Shown in pieces: positions 34,920 to 43,811 of a stretch of 64,000 bases of DNA. Below the pieces are notes generated by a model. It was given only the letters and a program-made list of their open reading frames with translations. It was not told the DNA's origin and did no database searches. The position numbers and the translations under genes are program-made. The first letter of the stretch is position 1. Each line of letters starts with the position of its first letter. The DNA comes from an uncultured Mobiluncus sp. (GTDB lineage: Bacteria; Actinomycetota; Actinomycetes; Actinomycetales; Actinomycetaceae). The stretch covers positions 1 through 64,000 of the forward strand of contig NZ_CALUCZ010000017.1 in NCBI RefSeq assembly GCF_943914685.1. The letters run 5' to 3'.

Positions 34920-37013
34920 GTGAAGGGCAAGTTTGATGCCGCCACAATATCGAAGCTGATAGTCCCCGTGGGGATTGTCGGCATCGTCATGTTGCTCGTT
35001 TTCCCGCTGCAACCGTGGATGATGGACGTTTTCCTCACTATGTCCATCATGCTGTCCATGATTTCCCTGCTCACCACCATGTTCGTTTCCAAGCCGTTGA
35101 ACTTTTCGGTGTTTCCGACCCTAGTGTTGGTGTTGACCCTGTTCCGACTGAGTTTGAATATCGCTTCGACCCGACTGATTTTGACGCCCGGCTCCGGGGG
35201 TGGCTCCGCGAAAGCCGGTAAGGTCATCGAAGCGTTCGGGACTTTCGTGGTGGGCGGCAACTTTGTGGTTGGCATGGTGGTGTTCGTTATCCTGGTCATC
35301 ATCAACTTCGTGGTCATTACCAATGGCGCGGGACGTGTGGCGGAAGTTGGGGCGCGTTTCACGTTGGACGCTATGCCCGGTAAACAGATGGCTATTGACG
35401 CCGATTTGAACTCGGGACTCATAGACGAAGAAACCGCTCGTGCCAGGCGCGCCGAGATCGCCTCTGAAGCTGACTTTTACGGCGCTATGGACGGTGGTTC
35501 CAAGTTCGTCAAAGGTGACGCTATCGCCGGTATTGTCATCACCATCGTCAACCTCATCGCCGGTTTCATCATCGGCATGGTTGTGGAAGATATGACGGTT
35601 ACCGACTCAATCTCGACATATTCACAGCTGACGGTCGGTGATGGTCTGGTCTCCCAGATTCCGTCTCTGCTGATGAGCTTGGCTACCGGTGTCATCGTCA
35701 CCCGTTCCAAGGATTCTCCCGAGGGCGGTATTGGCGGGGACTTCTCTCGCCAGCTGACGCAGTCTTTTGCCGCGCTGTTCATCGCCGGGGTGGCCTGCGT
35801 CTTTATGGGGATTATTCCGGCCATGCCGAAGGCCCCGTTCTTTATTATCGGCGCCATGCTGCTGTACGCCGGGTGGCGCTCCATGGCGAAACTCAAGCAA
35901 GTCGAGGCTGAGGAAGAAGTCGTAGTCGAGGACGATGACTCCAAACCCGCGGGCGAAACCCCTGAACAGCTCATCGAACAGATGCGGGTCCCTGCCCTCG
36001 AAATCCTCTTGGCTCCTGACCTCATCGACTTGGTGGGAGCCAACACCGACACCGACCTGCTGGCGCGAGTGCGCGGCTTGCGCCGCAAAGTCGCGCTCGA
36101 ATCGGGCTTTGTCCTGCCCCCGGTGCGCACCCGCGATTCCGTGGACCTACCCGTATCTACCTACGTCATTCGCATGTCCGGGGTGGAAGTCGGCCGCGGC
36201 ATCGCCCCACCCGGCAAGGTTCTGGCCTTGGGCGATATGTTGGACGACCTACCTGGTGAAATCACGAACGAACCCGTGTTCGGCCTGACCGGCAAGTGGA
36301 TTCCGGTCGAGCTGCGCTACAACGCCGAACTGGGGGGAGCGACCGTGGTCGACCGGGTTTCCGTGCTGATTACCCACCTGGGGGCGCTGGTCAGCGAGAA
36401 CGCGGCGCGGCTCCTGTCTCGTGAAGATGTGCGTATCCTGGTCGACGGGGTGCGCCAGACGAACCCGAGCGCGGTAGAGGAACTGATTCCGGCGATGCTG
36501 TCTTTGGGCGAAGTCCAAGTCGTACTGCAAGGCTTGCTGGAAGAACAGGTCCCCATCTTGGACCTGCCCCGGATTTTTGAGGCGCTTTCCGTGAAAGGCA
36601 AGCAAACCACCGAACCTGAGCAGCTCATCGAGGCGGCGCGGGCGGAGCTGGGTCCCTCGATTGTGGCAAAGTACGTGATGGACGGGGTACTGCGGGTCAT
36701 CACCTTGGATCCGATTTTTGAACAGTCCCTGCTAGAGAGTGTGCGTCCCGGCGATGAGGGTTCTCAACTGGCCCTGGACCCGGACCGAATGGAGACGTTC
36801 CTGAACCAGACCCGCGAAGTAACCGAGCAGGCGGAGCAAACCGGATTCTCCGTTGTTTTAGTTTGCGCGCCTGTCTTACGCCCAGCGCTGCGAAAACTTG
36901 TTAACCTGGGTATAGCGCGCTTGCCGGTACTGTCCTACACTGAAGTATCGGGCGCGAAAGTAATGATCGAGACGATGGGAACGATAAGTGGCAGCCACGC
37001 GATATCTGGTTGA
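34920..37013 (+). CDS. flhA: Flagellar export gate protein FlhA
   Basis: FlhA is the nonameric export gate component and substrate docking platform. The N-terminal half has about eight membrane segments and the conserved loop motifs PLNFSVFPTLVLVLTLFRLS, DAMPGKQMAIDADLNSG and DFYGAMDGGSKFVKGDA. The cytoplasmic half includes LITHLGALVSENAARLLSRED and the usual C-terminal domain. It is 697 residues long. The GTG start has GAGGAG 8 bases upstream. Confidence 0.96.
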   Translation: MKGKFDAATISKLIVPVGIVGIVMLLVFPLQPWMMDVFLTMSIMLSMISLLTTMFVSKPLNFSVFPTLVLVLTLFRLSLNIASTRLILTPGSGGGSAKAGKVIEAFGTFVVGGNFVVGMVVFVILVIINFVVITNGAGRVAEVGARFTLDAMPGKQMAIDADLNSGLIDEETARARRAEIASEADFYGAMDGGSKFVKGDAIAGIVITIVNLIAGFIIGMVVEDMTVTDSISTYSQLTVGDGLVSQIPSLLMSLATGVIVTRSKDSPEGGIGGDFSRQLTQSFAALFIAGVACVFMGIIPAMPKAPFFIIGAMLLYAGWRSMAKLKQVEAEEEVVVEDDDSKPAGETPEQLIEQMRVPALEILLAPDLIDLVGANTDTDLLARVRGLRRKVALESGFVLPPVRTRDSVDLPVSTYVIRMSGVEVGRGIAPPGKVLALGDMLDDLPGEITNEPVFGLTGKWIPVELRYNAELGGATVVDRVSVLITHLGALVSENAARLLSREDVRILVDGVRQTNPSAVEELIPAMLSLGEVQVVLQGLLEEQVPILDLPRIFEALSVKGKQTTEPEQLIEAARAELGPSIVAKYVMDGVLRVITLDPIFEQSLLESVRPGDEGSQLALDPDRMETFLNQTREVTEQAEQTGFSVVLVCAPVLRPALRKLVNLGIARLPVLSYTEVSGAKVMIETMGTISGSHAISG

Positions 37014-38364
37014 AGGCGATCGCCTTGACGTCCTCATCGGCCAAGTAAAACGTATGGGTCGACGGGTCACCGTGCTCAAAGCTGAAAAAGTCCGTAAGGG
37101 CGGCCTGGCCGGTATGTTCGCCAAGGAACACTATGAGGTCTTGGTGGAAGTCGAGGGGGTCGGCGAACCTCCGGAGAGTTTCCGCAACGCTACCGGCACC
37201 GCTGCTGCCAGACCCAAGCCCACCCACAAGACCCTCTCGGAGCAAGCTGACGACGCCGGCTTAGGGAGGAAAAAGCAGGCTCCCCCCACCGCTCGTGAAT
37301 CCGACGCCTCTGCCGAGCCGCCCGCCCGTAAAGACAATGCACGAGATGATGGCGGAATTTCCTCCACTAAGAAAGACCCCGGTCTGGAACACCTGCTTGA
37401 CGAAGCCCGTTCCCAGCTCAGCTCCAATACCGATGCCGCCCAAGCCCAGCTGGAAGCCCAAATGGCTCAGATGGGAATCGGAGATGCCGCTTCGCTGATT
37501 AGCGAATCTCAGCCTGAGCCCAGTGCCCCGGCTCCCGCGGCGGGTGCCGGTGCGATGGGGTCTGTCTCTCGACCGGCCGGCGGGGCTTTTGATGCGCGTC
37601 TGCAGGGGGCGGCGGCGCCCGGTGCGAGTGCCGGTCGGATTATTACCCCGACTCCGCGCGTTGCGACCGGTCCGAAACTGCCGGCAGCGGCGCTGAACGA
37701 ATTGGGATTCCCCGCGGAGTTGTTTGCTGGGGTGCCGGGGGGCGAAAACCTGGCCGAAGCCGTCGCTACCGGTACCGTGGACACCAGTGAGATGGCGCTG
37801 GATGACGTGCTTCAGGCTCTGCCTGAGCCGGTGCCTCTGCTGGAAAAGCCCGGTTCCACGATTGTAGTGGTCGGTTCCTCACCGATTTCCCTGTCGATTG
37901 TGGAAACTGCGCAGCGGCTGGCGGGTCGGCTGGGCGAGGACGCCTACTGCGTGCTGGGCGGACCAAAGACCACCCTCCCCGGCGAGGCCTTGCGGGCCCG
38001 TTCCGGGGAAGAACTGAAGTCCCTGATGGAGGCCCACCCGGGGCAAACTTGCGTGCTGGCTTTGGTGGATTCGCTTATTGAAGCCCACCGGCGCACCATG
38101 GCGAAACTCATTTCGGTTATCTATGTCGATCAAACCTGGGCGGTAGTCGATGCGCGCAGCCCGGCAGACAAAATCGAGAGCTGGATTCGCGGTCTGCCCG
38201 ACGCGATACGTCCCGACGCCCTGGCGGTTCAGCGCATTTGGGAATCTGACCATCCCGGAGCCCTGTTTGAAGTGGGCATTCCCATCGGTATGTTGGACGG
38301 GGTTCCCGCCCGCGGGGAAGCCTGGAAGATGCTGCTGGAAGATATTTTCGCCGGCGCGCACTGA
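36988..38364 (+). CDS. FlhF-like protein lacking GTPase motifs
   Basis: It overlaps flhA by 26 bases, exactly where flhF is usually found. The N-terminus (TRYLVEGDRLDVLIGQVKRMGRRVTVLKAEKV) resembles the FlhF B domain, and a long Ala/Pro-rich linker covers residues 65-285. The C-terminal 170 residues follow the SRP-GTPase layout, but the P-loop position reads VVVGSSPISLSIVETAQ instead of GxxGxGKTT. The DTAG and TKLD positions are also lost (VLALVDSL; LAVQRIWESDHPG). The closing GIPIGMLDGVP does resemble the FlhF/Ffh ending. It probably acts as a scaffold without GTP hydrolysis. The function is inferred from place and fold outline only. Confidence 0.7.
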   Translation: MAATRYLVEGDRLDVLIGQVKRMGRRVTVLKAEKVRKGGLAGMFAKEHYEVLVEVEGVGEPPESFRNATGTAAARPKPTHKTLSEQADDAGLGRKKQAPPTARESDASAEPPARKDNARDDGGISSTKKDPGLEHLLDEARSQLSSNTDAAQAQLEAQMAQMGIGDAASLISESQPEPSAPAPAAGAGAMGSVSRPAGGAFDARLQGAAAPGASAGRIITPTPRVATGPKLPAAALNELGFPAELFAGVPGGENLAEAVATGTVDTSEMALDDVLQALPEPVPLLEKPGSTIVVVGSSPISLSIVETAQRLAGRLGEDAYCVLGGPKTTLPGEALRARSGEELKSLMEAHPGQTCVLALVDSLIEAHRRTMAKLISVIYVDQTWAVVDARSPADKIESWIRGLPDAIRPDALAVQRIWESDHPGALFEVGIPIGMLDGVPARGEAWKMLLEDIFAGAH

Positions 38365-38485
38365 TTTTCTTGCTGATAAACCGGCTCGCACTGTCTTAAT
38401 CTGGCATCGCTGCCGATGATTCTCTCCCGCTTGGTGAACAGACTGCGGCTTTTACTGGTTTGGGTGGAAATCTCCATATCTGGGT

Positions 38486-38853
38486 GCGTTTAAATAGGTT
38501 TTATTACGGTTCACAAGGGCGTTGCGGCGGGTGCGCTGTAAATCGCAGGGGCATTGTGTCCCGGGTGCGGTTTTTTGGGTTTGGTTGTTGATTTTGCTGC
38601 GGGGTGGTCGCTCGGGGACGCTACCTTGCGGCCCCGCTCGCCTGTCTCGACTCACATCTGCAGGGCGGTCGCTCGGGGGCGTTCGCGAGAGGCGGAAGGG
38701 GGAGTACCCCCTCGCGTTTTGCGCGACTATTGTCGCAAAACGCTCACCCCCCAGCCTCTCGCTACCTCGCCCCCAACGCTCCTGGCCCCGCCAGCCGGGC
38801 TAAAATCCTGTGTATAGAACCTGAATTCAGCACTATTCAGTCGTAAAACCTCC
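38486..38853 (+). repeat. Structured intergenic repeat, copy A (long)
   Basis: This fills most of the 566-bp gap before csrA. It shares a 20-base left end (38486-38505) and a 36-base right end (38818-38853) with copy B, and a core of about 100 bases with copies B and C. In the core, GCGAGAGGC (38685-38693) pairs with GCCTCTCGC (38754-38762), and GCGTTTTGCG (38714-38723) pairs with CGCAAAACGC (38734-38743). The ends carry AGGTTTTA and TAAAACCT in inverted orientation. It is longer than copy B by an internal duplication of a GGTCGCTCGGGG segment. No gene is seen in it. Confidence 0.75.
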
Positions 38854-38930
38854 CGGGGTATCAGGGTGGTTTTTCGCGGTTTGTGTGCAAAACCGTGAGT
38901 TTGCGGGTTTATCTCATGTAGAGTAGTCCC

Positions 38931-39314
38931 GTGTTGGTTTTATCTAGGCGCATAGGCGAAAAGATTGTCATCGGTGACGGCATCGTGGTTACCGTCGTGG
39001 AAGTTCACCGCGATTCGGTGCGCTTGGGCGTGGATGCCCCGCGTTCTGTTCCGGTCAACCGGGCCGAGCTGCTGCAGGCAGTTTCTGAGGAAAACCAGGC
39101 CGCCATGTCGGATACCGAAGCCGCCGCAGCCCTGCAGTCCCTGCAGTCCATTAAGCCCAAATCTGGCCAACCCTTGGACTTGCGCCGGTTGATGAAGGGG
39201 TCTTCCGCCCAGAGTCAGGCTGCCGCGTCCGCTGCCCCAAAACCGTCGGCGTCTCAGCGCAATTCCTCCACGGCTAAACCGGTTCCGAAACCTCGTCCCC
39301 CAAAGACGAATTAA
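38931..39314 (+). CDS. csrA: Carbon storage regulator CsrA with extended tail
   Basis: CsrA is a homodimeric RNA-binding protein that blocks translation at GGA motifs. Residues 1-55 are canonical (MLVLSRRIGEKIVIGDGIVVTVVEV and VRLGVDAPRSVPVNRAELL). The protein then continues for about 70 Ala/Ser/Gln/Pro-rich residues, giving 127 where 60-75 is normal. No Shine-Dalgarno precedes the GTG. A TAGAGT hexamer ends 6 bases upstream, so the mRNA may be leaderless. Its antagonist fliW is at 5461. It lies between the flagellar run and cheA. Confidence 0.92.
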   Translation: MLVLSRRIGEKIVIGDGIVVTVVEVHRDSVRLGVDAPRSVPVNRAELLQAVSEENQAAMSDTEAAAALQSLQSIKPKSGQPLDLRRLMKGSSAQSQAAASAAPKPSASQRNSSTAKPVPKPRPPKTN

Positions 39315-39422
39315 TCGCCGCGAACCCGCCGCCTGAGCTGAACAAAACCCCATAAAGCTGAGCGAACCGTCCAAAAGCGCTCTTGAAATCAAGAAATATC
39401 CCTGAAAATTCACTGAATTCGC

Positions 39423-39449
39423 TAAAAAACTCAGAGAAATGCCCGAAAC
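39423..39449 (+). promoter_or_regulatory. Possible sigma-28 promoter of cheA
   Basis: TAAA at 39423-39426, a 15-base spacer and CCCGAAAC at 39442-39449 resemble the sigma-28 pattern: a perfect -35 core and spacing, with 5 of 8 in the -10. It ends 48 bases before the cheA start. Confidence 0.4.
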
Positions 39450-39497
39450 TGGTGCGTAGACGGTGCCGTAGGCACCACTTATTTGGGAGGTCGCTTT

Positions 39498-41996
39498 ATG
39501 GGCGAAATGGATGAAATTGTCCGCGAATTCCTGGTCGAGTCCTATGAGAACCTCGATCAACTTGAACAAGACATGGTGTCTTTGGAATCTGAACCGGGTT
39601 CAAAAGAACTCCTGTCTTCGATTTTCCGGACTATTCACACGATTAAAGGCACGTCAGGATTCCTGGCGTTCAACCGGCTCGAGAAGTTGGCACACCGCGG
39701 TGAAAACTTGCTCTCCGAGCTGCGTGACGGTGTACGTGAGATGGATCAAGAGACCGCTGACGTACTGCTGTTGATGGTAGACCGAATCCGCAACATTATG
39801 GGTTCGGTGGAAGAAACAGGTCAAGAGGGTGATGTGGATATTGAATCCGTCATCGCTCAGATTGAAGCTATCCAAGGCAAACAGCCCGGTGCCGCGGTGC
39901 CGGCCGCTGACGGTGTGGCGGACGAAGCGGCTCCGGCCGCTGCCCCCGCTGAGGAGGCTCCGGCGGAGATTCCGTTCTTGACCAACGTCGCTGATGAGAA
40001 CGGTAACGTGAACCTGGGTGAGGACCTGGAGACCCCGCCAGCCGCCGCTGACGAAGCCCCGGCCGAGATTCCGTTCTTGACCAACGTCGCTGATGAGAAC
40101 GGTAACGTGAACTTGGGCGAGGGCGCCGCCCCGGCTGCCCCGGCTGCCCCGGCTGCCTCGGCCGCCCCGGCCGCGAAACCGGAACCGGAACCTCCGGCCC
40201 CCGCCCCGAAGTCAGCTCCGCGCGCCGCCAAGAAGGAAGAAGCTAAGCCGGCGGAACACGGTTCGGCGCGTTCAGCCGCGGATTCTTCCATTCGCGTGGA
40301 CGTCGACCTGCTGGACGTGTTGATGCGCGAAGTCTCCGAGCTGGTGTTGGTGCGTAACCAGATTGTGCGCCTGACCGACTCGATGACCGACATGAACCTG
40401 GTGCAGTCGTCCCAGCGTCTGTCTATCGTGGCTACCGAGCTGCAAGAGGGCATCATGAAGACCCGGATGCAGCCCATCGAACACCTCTGGTCCAAGATGC
40501 CGCGCGTGGTGCGTGACCTGGCCAAACAGACCGAGAAAAACGTGCAGCTGGTCATGATTGGCGGGGACACCGAACTCGATCGTTCCCTGCTGGAAGCCAT
40601 CAAGGATCCGCTGACGCACATGGTGCGTAACGCGGTCGACCACGGGGTGGAACTGCCCGAGGTCCGCCAGGCTGCCGGGAAAGACCCGAAAGGCACGGTT
40701 ACCCTGAAGGCTTACCACGCCGGTGGTCAGGTCGTGGTTGACATTATTGACGACGGCGCGGGTATCGATCCGGTTGTGGTGGCGAACAAGGCTCTGGACA
40801 AGGGCTTGGTCACCCAGCAGCAGCTCGGTGAAATGAGCGACAAGGAAATCTTTAACCTGCTGTTCCTGCCGGGATTCTCGACCGCAAAGAAAGTTTCGAA
40901 CATCTCCGGGCGCGGGGTCGGTACCGACGTGGTTAAGACCTCCGTCGAGGCTATCGGCGGTACGGTTGACGTCGAGTCTGAACTCGGCAAGGGTTCGACT
41001 TGGCGGATGCGCATTCCGCTGACTCTGGCGATTCAGCCGTCCTTGACGGTCGAGTCTCATGGCGAGCTTTATGCCATTCCGCAGGTGTCCCTGCTCGAGT
41101 TGGTCGTTTTGGATTCGTCTCGCAAGGAAACTTCGATGGAGTATGTGAACTCCTCGCCGGTTTACCGGTTGCGCGGTATGCTGCTTCCGCTGATTCGCTT
41201 GAGTCACGTGCTGCACCCCGAGGAATCCAACGACCGCGGCTCCGAAGCCAACGGCGTCATCGCCGTGCTGCAAAACGACGACCAGCGTTTCGGCTTGGTG
41301 GTTGACAAGGTCATCAACAACGAAGAAATCGTGGTCAAGCCGCTGTCCTCCAAGCTCAAGTCCATTGGCTTGTACGCCGGGGCGACCCTGCTGGGTGATG
41401 GCCGAGTGGCGCTGATTCTGGATATCGGCGCGGTGGCGCGCAAGTCGCTGACCGGCGCGACTAACCAGGCGGCGCAGAAGGCGCAGATGGACGCGGAAGC
41501 CGCGCAGGCTCGCAGCTCCGAGATGACTGGTCAGGCCCTAGTGGTCGGCATCGGCGACGGGCGTCGCGTGGCGATTCCGCTGGCTGCCGTTACCCGCTTG
41601 GAGCACATCAGTGTCGAGGCGGTGGAACGCGTGGGTGGCCGCGAAGTTATCCAATACCGGGGTCAGATTCTGCCTATCGTCCGTCTGGATCGTTTGCTCG
41701 GGGTCATGGACTACGAAGAGCCCAAGGATCTGCAGGTCGTGGTGTACCGCCGCGGCGAGCGTTCCGTGGCGATGGTGGTCCGCGAGATTCTGGACATCGT
41801 GGCCGACGACAAGCGCAAGCACTCCAACATCGAAGACCACGGCTTGCTGGGTTCTGCGGTGCTGAAGGATCGGGTCACCGAGCTGCTGGACGTCGAACAG
41901 GCCGTCCGTGCCGCCGACCCGACGTTCTTCGACGAAATCGAAGACTTCAACGCGGAACTCGAGATGAACTCTCGCCTGGACATGGTCGGAGCGTGA
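39498..41996 (+). CDS. cheA: Chemotaxis histidine kinase CheA with two C-terminal CheW domains
   Basis: The HPt domain has phospho-accepting His47 (FRTIHTIKGTSGF). A Pro/Ala-rich linker (about residues 135-255) contains a duplicated unit. The dimerisation domain (VDLLDVLMREVSELVLVRNQ) and the ATP-binding domain (DPLTHMVRNAVDHGVELP; DDGAGIDP; GRGVGTDVVKT) follow. Two CheW-like domains close the protein, about residues 505-655 and 670-815. No CheY-binding P2 domain is obvious in the linker. The ATG at 39498 has GGGAGG 7 bases upstream, so the TTG at 39483 is not needed. It is 832 residues long. Confidence 0.95.
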   Translation: MGEMDEIVREFLVESYENLDQLEQDMVSLESEPGSKELLSSIFRTIHTIKGTSGFLAFNRLEKLAHRGENLLSELRDGVREMDQETADVLLLMVDRIRNIMGSVEETGQEGDVDIESVIAQIEAIQGKQPGAAVPAADGVADEAAPAAAPAEEAPAEIPFLTNVADENGNVNLGEDLETPPAAADEAPAEIPFLTNVADENGNVNLGEGAAPAAPAAPAASAAPAAKPEPEPPAPAPKSAPRAAKKEEAKPAEHGSARSAADSSIRVDVDLLDVLMREVSELVLVRNQIVRLTDSMTDMNLVQSSQRLSIVATELQEGIMKTRMQPIEHLWSKMPRVVRDLAKQTEKNVQLVMIGGDTELDRSLLEAIKDPLTHMVRNAVDHGVELPEVRQAAGKDPKGTVTLKAYHAGGQVVVDIIDDGAGIDPVVVANKALDKGLVTQQQLGEMSDKEIFNLLFLPGFSTAKKVSNISGRGVGTDVVKTSVEAIGGTVDVESELGKGSTWRMRIPLTLAIQPSLTVESHGELYAIPQVSLLELVVLDSSRKETSMEYVNSSPVYRLRGMLLPLIRLSHVLHPEESNDRGSEANGVIAVLQNDDQRFGLVVDKVINNEEIVVKPLSSKLKSIGLYAGATLLGDGRVALILDIGAVARKSLTGATNQAAQKAQMDAEAAQARSSEMTGQALVVGIGDGRRVAIPLAAVTRLEHISVEAVERVGGREVIQYRGQILPIVRLDRLLGVMDYEEPKDLQVVVYRRGERSVAMVVREILDIVADDKRKHSNIEDHGLLGSAVLKDRVTELLDVEQAVRAADPTFFDEIEDFNAELEMNSRLDMVGA
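39957..40122 (+). repeat. Direct repeat in the cheA linker
   Basis: Two near-identical stretches of about 66 bases (39957-40022 and 40056-40121) lie exactly 99 bases (33 codons) apart. Each encodes APAEIPFLTNVADENGNVNL followed by Gly-Glu. The codons are almost unchanged, so the duplication is recent or is kept even by conversion. Confidence 0.85.
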
Positions 41997-42002
41997 TGAG
42001 CG

Positions 42003-42440
42003 ATGACGCAGTACGTAACTTTCCGTTTGGACGGAGCACTTTACGGCATTGAAGTCAACCAGGTCACCGAGATTCTGCACGGTGAGGACATCACGAACGT
42101 GCCGTTGTCGCCGACCGCCATCACCGGCCTTGTGAACCTGCGCGGACAAATCGCAACCCTGATTGACCTGCGTAATCAGCTGCACCTGCCTCCCCGTGAG
42201 GATCCCCGCGAAGCCATGATGGTCGTGGTGGTGCTGGACGGTGAGACGCTGTCGCTGATGGTGGATTCGATTGGCGATGTTCGCGAGGTCGACGAGTCCG
42301 ATTTCGAGGCTCCGCCGGACACGCTGGGTCAGGATATGCGCGAGCTCATCTTGGGCGCGTACAAGTTGAGCGATGACCTGCTGCTGGTCCTCGATGTCGA
42401 GCGCGTGGTTGCTATCGGCGCCGAATCACGTGGAGCGTGA
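42003..42440 (+). CDS. cheW: Chemotaxis coupling protein CheW
   Basis: CheW bridges receptors to CheA. It is 145 residues and has the CheW fold motifs (YVTFRLDGALYGIEVNQVTEIL; LSPTAITGLVNLRGQIATLIDLR; SLMVDSIGDVREV). It begins 6 bases after cheA. It is more canonical than the two CheW domains within CheA. Confidence 0.95.
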   Translation: MTQYVTFRLDGALYGIEVNQVTEILHGEDITNVPLSPTAITGLVNLRGQIATLIDLRNQLHLPPREDPREAMMVVVVLDGETLSLMVDSIGDVREVDESDFEAPPDTLGQDMRELILGAYKLSDDLLLVLDVERVVAIGAESRGA

Positions 42441-42469
42441 AGTCGGGCCGTAGTTTAGAGATTGCAAAG

Positions 42470-42504
42470 TCGGAGGGGGTCACTGTGGTGGCTCCCTCCG
42501 ATTT
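42470..42504 (+). terminator. Hairpin after cheW
   Basis: TCGGAGGG (42470-42477) pairs with CCCTCCGA (42494-42501), followed by TTTG. The T-run is short, so it may attenuate rather than stop transcription into cheB, 180 bases on. Confidence 0.5.
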
Positions 42505-42683
42505 GTCTGCACAAGGGTGGGGCGCAACTGCGTTTTTCGGGGTGGCTTTTCCGGTAAAATGTATGTAAAAGAACGCGCGGTCCGGGCCTGGAGCGCCGCA
42601 AAAAACCACCGTCCGTTGCCGGGCGAAGAACCGTAAAACCAGTTAGCCTTAACAGGGTAGAACTCGCAGCTGAGGGAGAGAAG

Positions 42684-43811
42684 ATGTCTGGCATTAAAGT
42701 CCTCGTGGTGGACGATTCCGTCGTGGTGCGCAAAATCGTTACTGACGCGCTCAACGCCGACCCGAACCTGGAGGTCGTGGGAACGGCCCCGAACGGCAAA
42801 CTGTCGCTGATGAAGTGGAAGCAGCTGAAGCCTGATGCCATCACCATGGACATCGAAATGCCTGAGATGAACGGCATCGAGGCGGTGCGCGAACTGCGCA
42901 AGATGGGCTGCAAAGACCCCATCATCATGTTCTCTACCTTGACCCAACGCGGCGCGACCGCGACTTTGGAAGCCCTGTCCGCTGGCGCGACGGACTACGT
43001 GACGAAACCGGCTAACCAGGGATCCGTCCAGCAATCTATCCAAAGTGTGCGTGAACAGCTGGTTCCTATCATCTTGGGCCTGCTGCCCAGCAAAGTCCGG
43101 GCGTTGGGGGCGGTTTCCGCCAATCTGTCCCCCGAGGCTCGCGCCAATATCTCGTCCGTACCGTCTATGTTTGCCGGCCCGCTCAAACTGCACGACCGCA
43201 CCGGTATGCCCGACAAGCCGATTCGTATCGTCATTCTCGGTTCTTCCACCGGCGGTCCCGAGGCGTTGACCAAGGTCATTTCCGGGCTGAGCCGTCCCCT
43301 GCCGATACCGATGGTCATCACCCAGCATATGCCTCCGGTGTTTACCACCCAGTTGGCGGCGCGTTTGGACAAACTGACTTCCGCGACGGTGCAGGAGGCG
43401 TCGGAGGGTATGATGCTGGCGCCGGGCCATATTTATCTGGCTCCGGGCAACTTCCACATGACTTTTGCCGGCAACGCCGGGGCTCCGCGCGTGAAATTGA
43501 CCCAGACCCAGCCGGTGAACTTTTGCCGCCCCTCCGTGGACGTCATGTTTGAATCCGCGGTGAATCTCTATGGTGGGGATATGTTGGCGGTCGTGCTGAC
43601 CGGCATGGGCCAGGACGGTAAGAACGGCTGCGGCAAGGTTTTGGAGGCCGGGGGGCGCACCTTGGTACAGGACGAAAAGACCTCCGTGGTGTGGGGAATG
43701 CCGGGAGCGGTGGCCAATGCCGGGTTCGCTGACGAGATTCGCCCGCTAGATGAAATCTCGACCCAGATTCAGCGTCACGTCCAGACTTATGCTCCGGAGG
43801 CCAGACGATGA
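42684..43811 (+). CDS. cheB: Chemotaxis methylesterase/glutamine deamidase CheB
   Basis: CheB demethylates and deamidates receptors. The receiver domain has Asp10, Asp11 and phospho-acceptor Asp56 (ITMDIEMPEMNG). The C-terminal esterase has a Ser in LGSSTGGPEAL, a His in ITQHMPPVF and an Asp in LTGMGQDGKNG. It is 375 residues long. The ATG overlap with cheR suggests balanced synthesis of the opposing enzymes. Confidence 0.95.
   Translation: MSGIKVLVVDDSVVVRKIVTDALNADPNLEVVGTAPNGKLSLMKWKQLKPDAITMDIEMPEMNGIEAVRELRKMGCKDPIIMFSTLTQRGATATLEALSAGATDYVTKPANQGSVQQSIQSVREQLVPIILGLLPSKVRALGAVSANLSPEARANISSVPSMFAGPLKLHDRTGMPDKPIRIVILGSSTGGPEALTKVISGLSRPLPIPMVITQHMPPVFTTQLAARLDKLTSATVQEASEGMMLAPGHIYLAPGNFHMTFAGNAGAPRVKLTQTQPVNFCRPSVDVMFESAVNLYGGDMLAVVLTGMGQDGKNGCGKVLEAGGRTLVQDEKTSVVWGMPGAVANAGFADEIRPLDEISTQIQRHVQTYAPEARR

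Noticed and set aside
34920..38364. Reading the cluster as a virulence-type III secretion system
   Set aside because: fliE, flgB/C/D/E, motAB and the flagellin-like genes show it is a flagellum.
38522..38846. Overlapping ORFs inside repeat copy A, with similar peptides in copies B and C
   Set aside because: The recurring peptide simply follows from the repeated DNA. There is no ribosome site, several frames are open at once because of high G+C, and the DNA is explained by hairpins.
40272..41273. 333-residue minus-strand ORF opposite cheA
   Set aside because: It lies fully inside a well-supported CheA and shows no domain.
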